5,163 nt of DNA from Nostoc sp. CHAB 5715 (GTDB lineage: Bacteria; Cyanobacteriota; Cyanobacteriia; Cyanobacteriales; Nostocaceae): NCBI RefSeq assembly GCF_020829685.1, contig NZ_JAIVFR010000552.1, positions 1-5,163 of the forward strand, read 5' to 3'. Each line of letters starts with the position of its first letter. The stretch's first letter is position 1. Under the pieces are notes generated by a model, which saw only the letters and a list, made by a program, of their open reading frames with translations, had not been told where the DNA came from and ran no database searches. Both the position numbers and the translations under genes were made by a program. Positions 3,733-5,163 of the stretch are shown piece by piece.

Positions 3733-5163
3733 ATGAATAACACTACAGTCAGTATTCCCGGATATCGCATCACTGAAGAACTCTACAATGGTTCCAGAAC
3801 GCTGGTTCATCAAGGGTATCGAGAGACTGACTCATTACCAGTAGTGATTAAACTCCTGAAAAATCCTTATCCGAGTTTCAGTGAACTCTTGTGGTTTCGC
3901 AATCAGTACACCATAGCTAAAAATCTCAACTCACCCTTAATCATTCAAACTTATAGCCTGGAACAATACCAAAATGGCTATGTGTTGGTGATGGAAGATT
4001 TTGGAGGGATTTCTCTTAAAGAATGGGGAGTGGGGGGAAGCGTAGAAGCTTTAATAGAGTTTTTAGAAATAGCGATCGCACTATGCAATACCTTAGATAT
4101 ACTCTACCACTCGCGCATTATTCATAAAGATATTAAACCCGCCAATATTTTAATTAATCCAGAAACAAAACAAGTTAAATTAATTGACTTTAGTATTGCA
4201 TCTTTACTGCCACGAGAAACTCAAACGCTTATTAATCCCAATGTGTTAGAAGGAACACTAGCTTATATTTCCCCAGAACAAACTGGTAGAATGAATCGGG
4301 GAATTGACTACCGTACAGATTTTTATTCTTTGGGTGTAACTTTTTACGAATTACTGAGTGGTAAATTACCATTTCAGTCAGAGGATGCGATGGAGTTGGT
4401 ACATTGTCATATTGCAAAAACAGCACCTTTAATACATGAAATTAATTCAGAAATTCCATTTGTATTCTCAGAAATTGTTAGTAAACTGATGGCGAAAAAT
4501 CCTGAAGACCGCTATCATAGCGCCTTAGGATTGAAGTATGATTTAGAAAAGTGCTTGGTTCAACTGAAAGAAACAGGTATAATCGAAAGTTTCCCAATTG
4601 CACAACAGGATGTTTGCGATCGCTTCATTATTCCTGATAAATTATATGGACGAGAAGCCGAAGTAAAAACCCTTCTCGAAGCATTTGAGCGCGTCAGTAC
4701 AGGAAAAACCGAAATGATGCTAGTTGCGGGTTTTTCTGGAATTGGTAAAACTGTTGTAGTTAATGAAGTCCACAAACCGATTGTTCGTCAACGTGGTTAC
4801 TTTATCAAAGGTAAATTTGACCAATTTAATCGCAATATTCCCTTTTCTGCTTTTGTCCAAGCCTTCCGAGATTTGATGGGGCAACTGCTGAGTGAAAACG
4901 ATATTAATTTGCAACAGTGGCAGGATAAAATTATCACAACTTTGGATGAAAATGCCCAAGTTATTATTGAGGTTATCCCAGAACTAGAACGAATTATTGG
5001 TTCCCAACCTCCGGCTGTAGAACTATCTGGAATGGCTGCTCAAAATCGCTTCAATCTGCTGTTCCAGAAATTTATTCAAATTTTCACCACACTAGAACAT
5101 CCCTTAGTAATGTTTTTGGATGACTTGCAGTGGGCAGATTCGGCATCACTGAAACTGATGCAG
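3733..5163 (+). CDS. HstK-type multidomain Ser/Thr protein kinase with AAA ATPase, N-terminal 477 residues (runs off right edge)
   Basis: Open to the window edge, 477 codons. Residues about 10-275 form a Hanks-type kinase domain: VVIK with ATP-binding Lys40, hinge MEDFGG (87-92), catalytic loop HKDIKPANIL (131-140), DFS instead of DFG at 152-154, GT then SPE instead of APE (180-182), and Asp196 with EDR (258-260). The glycine-rich loop is degenerate (YNGSRTLVHQG). After a linker, YGREAE (305-310) opens a signal-transduction (STAND/AAA-type) ATPase domain with Walker A GFSGIGKT (333-340) and Walker B VMFLDDLQWAD (459-469). This order matches the cyanobacterial HstK family, large proteins (about 1800 residues) that continue with TPR-like, GAF and histidine-kinase domains. 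Those parts would be outside the window and are inferred. The start is ATG 3733 with AGGA upstream. Two HIP1 sites lie within the gene. The signal and targets are unknown. Confidence 0.92.
   Translation, partial: MNNTTVSIPGYRITEELYNGSRTLVHQGYRETDSLPVVIKLLKNPYPSFSELLWFRNQYTIAKNLNSPLIIQTYSLEQYQNGYVLVMEDFGGISLKEWGVGGSVEALIEFLEIAIALCNTLDILYHSRIIHKDIKPANILINPETKQVKLIDFSIASLLPRETQTLINPNVLEGTLAYISPEQTGRMNRGIDYRTDFYSLGVTFYELLSGKLPFQSEDAMELVHCHIAKTAPLIHEINSEIPFVFSEIVSKLMAKNPEDRYHSALGLKYDLEKCLVQLKETGIIESFPIAQQDVCDRFIIPDKLYGREAEVKTLLEAFERVSTGKTEMMLVAGFSGIGKTVVVNEVHKPIVRQRGYFIKGKFDQFNRNIPFSAFVQAFRDLMGQLLSENDINLQQWQDKIITTLDENAQVIIEVIPELERIIGSQPPAVELSGMAAQNRFNLLFQKFIQIFTTLEHPLVMFLDDLQWADSASLKLMQ

Larger units (their letters stand above)
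108..4623. repeat. Eight scattered HIP1 octamers (GCGATCGC)
   Basis: Exact copies start at 108, 338, 1174, 1268, 2730, 3449, 4072 and 4616. About 0.1 copy would be expected by chance in this length. The highly iterated palindrome HIP1 is characteristic of many cyanobacterial chromosomes and supports the taxonomic call. Copies fall both in genes and in spacers, and one lies inside the proposed acyltransferase promoter. Confidence 0.95.

Noticed and set aside
4232..4959. Minus-strand frames inside the kinase gene (4232-4426, 4560-4775, 4720-4959)
   Set aside because: They are opposite the conserved kinase and Walker motifs and overlap each other; no independent coding evidence.

Overview
The window looks like chromosomal DNA of a filamentous, probably heterocyst-forming (Nostoc/Anabaena-type) cyanobacterium. 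The octamer GCGATCGC (HIP1) occurs eight times in 5.2 kb. There are tandem heptamer repeats and short palindromic intergenic repeats of the kind found in these genomes. The encoded families (MutS2, DUF2288, AI-2E transporter, PlsC, and a Ser/Thr kinase fused to an AAA ATPase) are all typical of Nostocales. The genus assignment is inference.

Layout. Four genes read leftwards: a PlsC-type acyltransferase (2775-3413), an AI-2E family membrane protein (1536-2573), a DUF2288 protein (1108-1404) and the first 304 codons of mutS2 (913 down to the left edge, incomplete). One gene reads rightwards: the first 477 codons of an HstK-type multidomain signalling kinase (3733 to the right edge, incomplete). 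The kinase and the acyltransferase diverge from a 319-bp spacer packed with repeats.

The non-coding parts hold most of the unusual material. The mutS2/DUF2288 spacer has a perfect 8-bp dyad, TTGATGTA-N8-TACATCAA, that contains the NtcA signature GTA-N8-TAC, plus a plausible mutS2 promoter. The DUF2288/AI-2E spacer has three copies of a palindrome, and the last copy supplies the AI-2E stop codon. A heptamer array directly abuts the AI-2E start. The kinase/acyltransferase spacer is a mosaic: a terminator-like hairpin, two oppositely oriented heptamer arrays, a 24-bp element inserted inside one heptamer, and a diverged inverted copy of the hairpin.

No shared pathway is evident. The genes cover ribosome/DNA maintenance (MutS2), phospholipid synthesis (PlsC), membrane transport (AI-2E) and signalling (the kinase). 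I see no defence system, mobile-element gene, CRISPR array, tRNA or rRNA. The coding content is ordinary for this lineage; the candidate NtcA site and the nested repeat mosaic deserve a second look.
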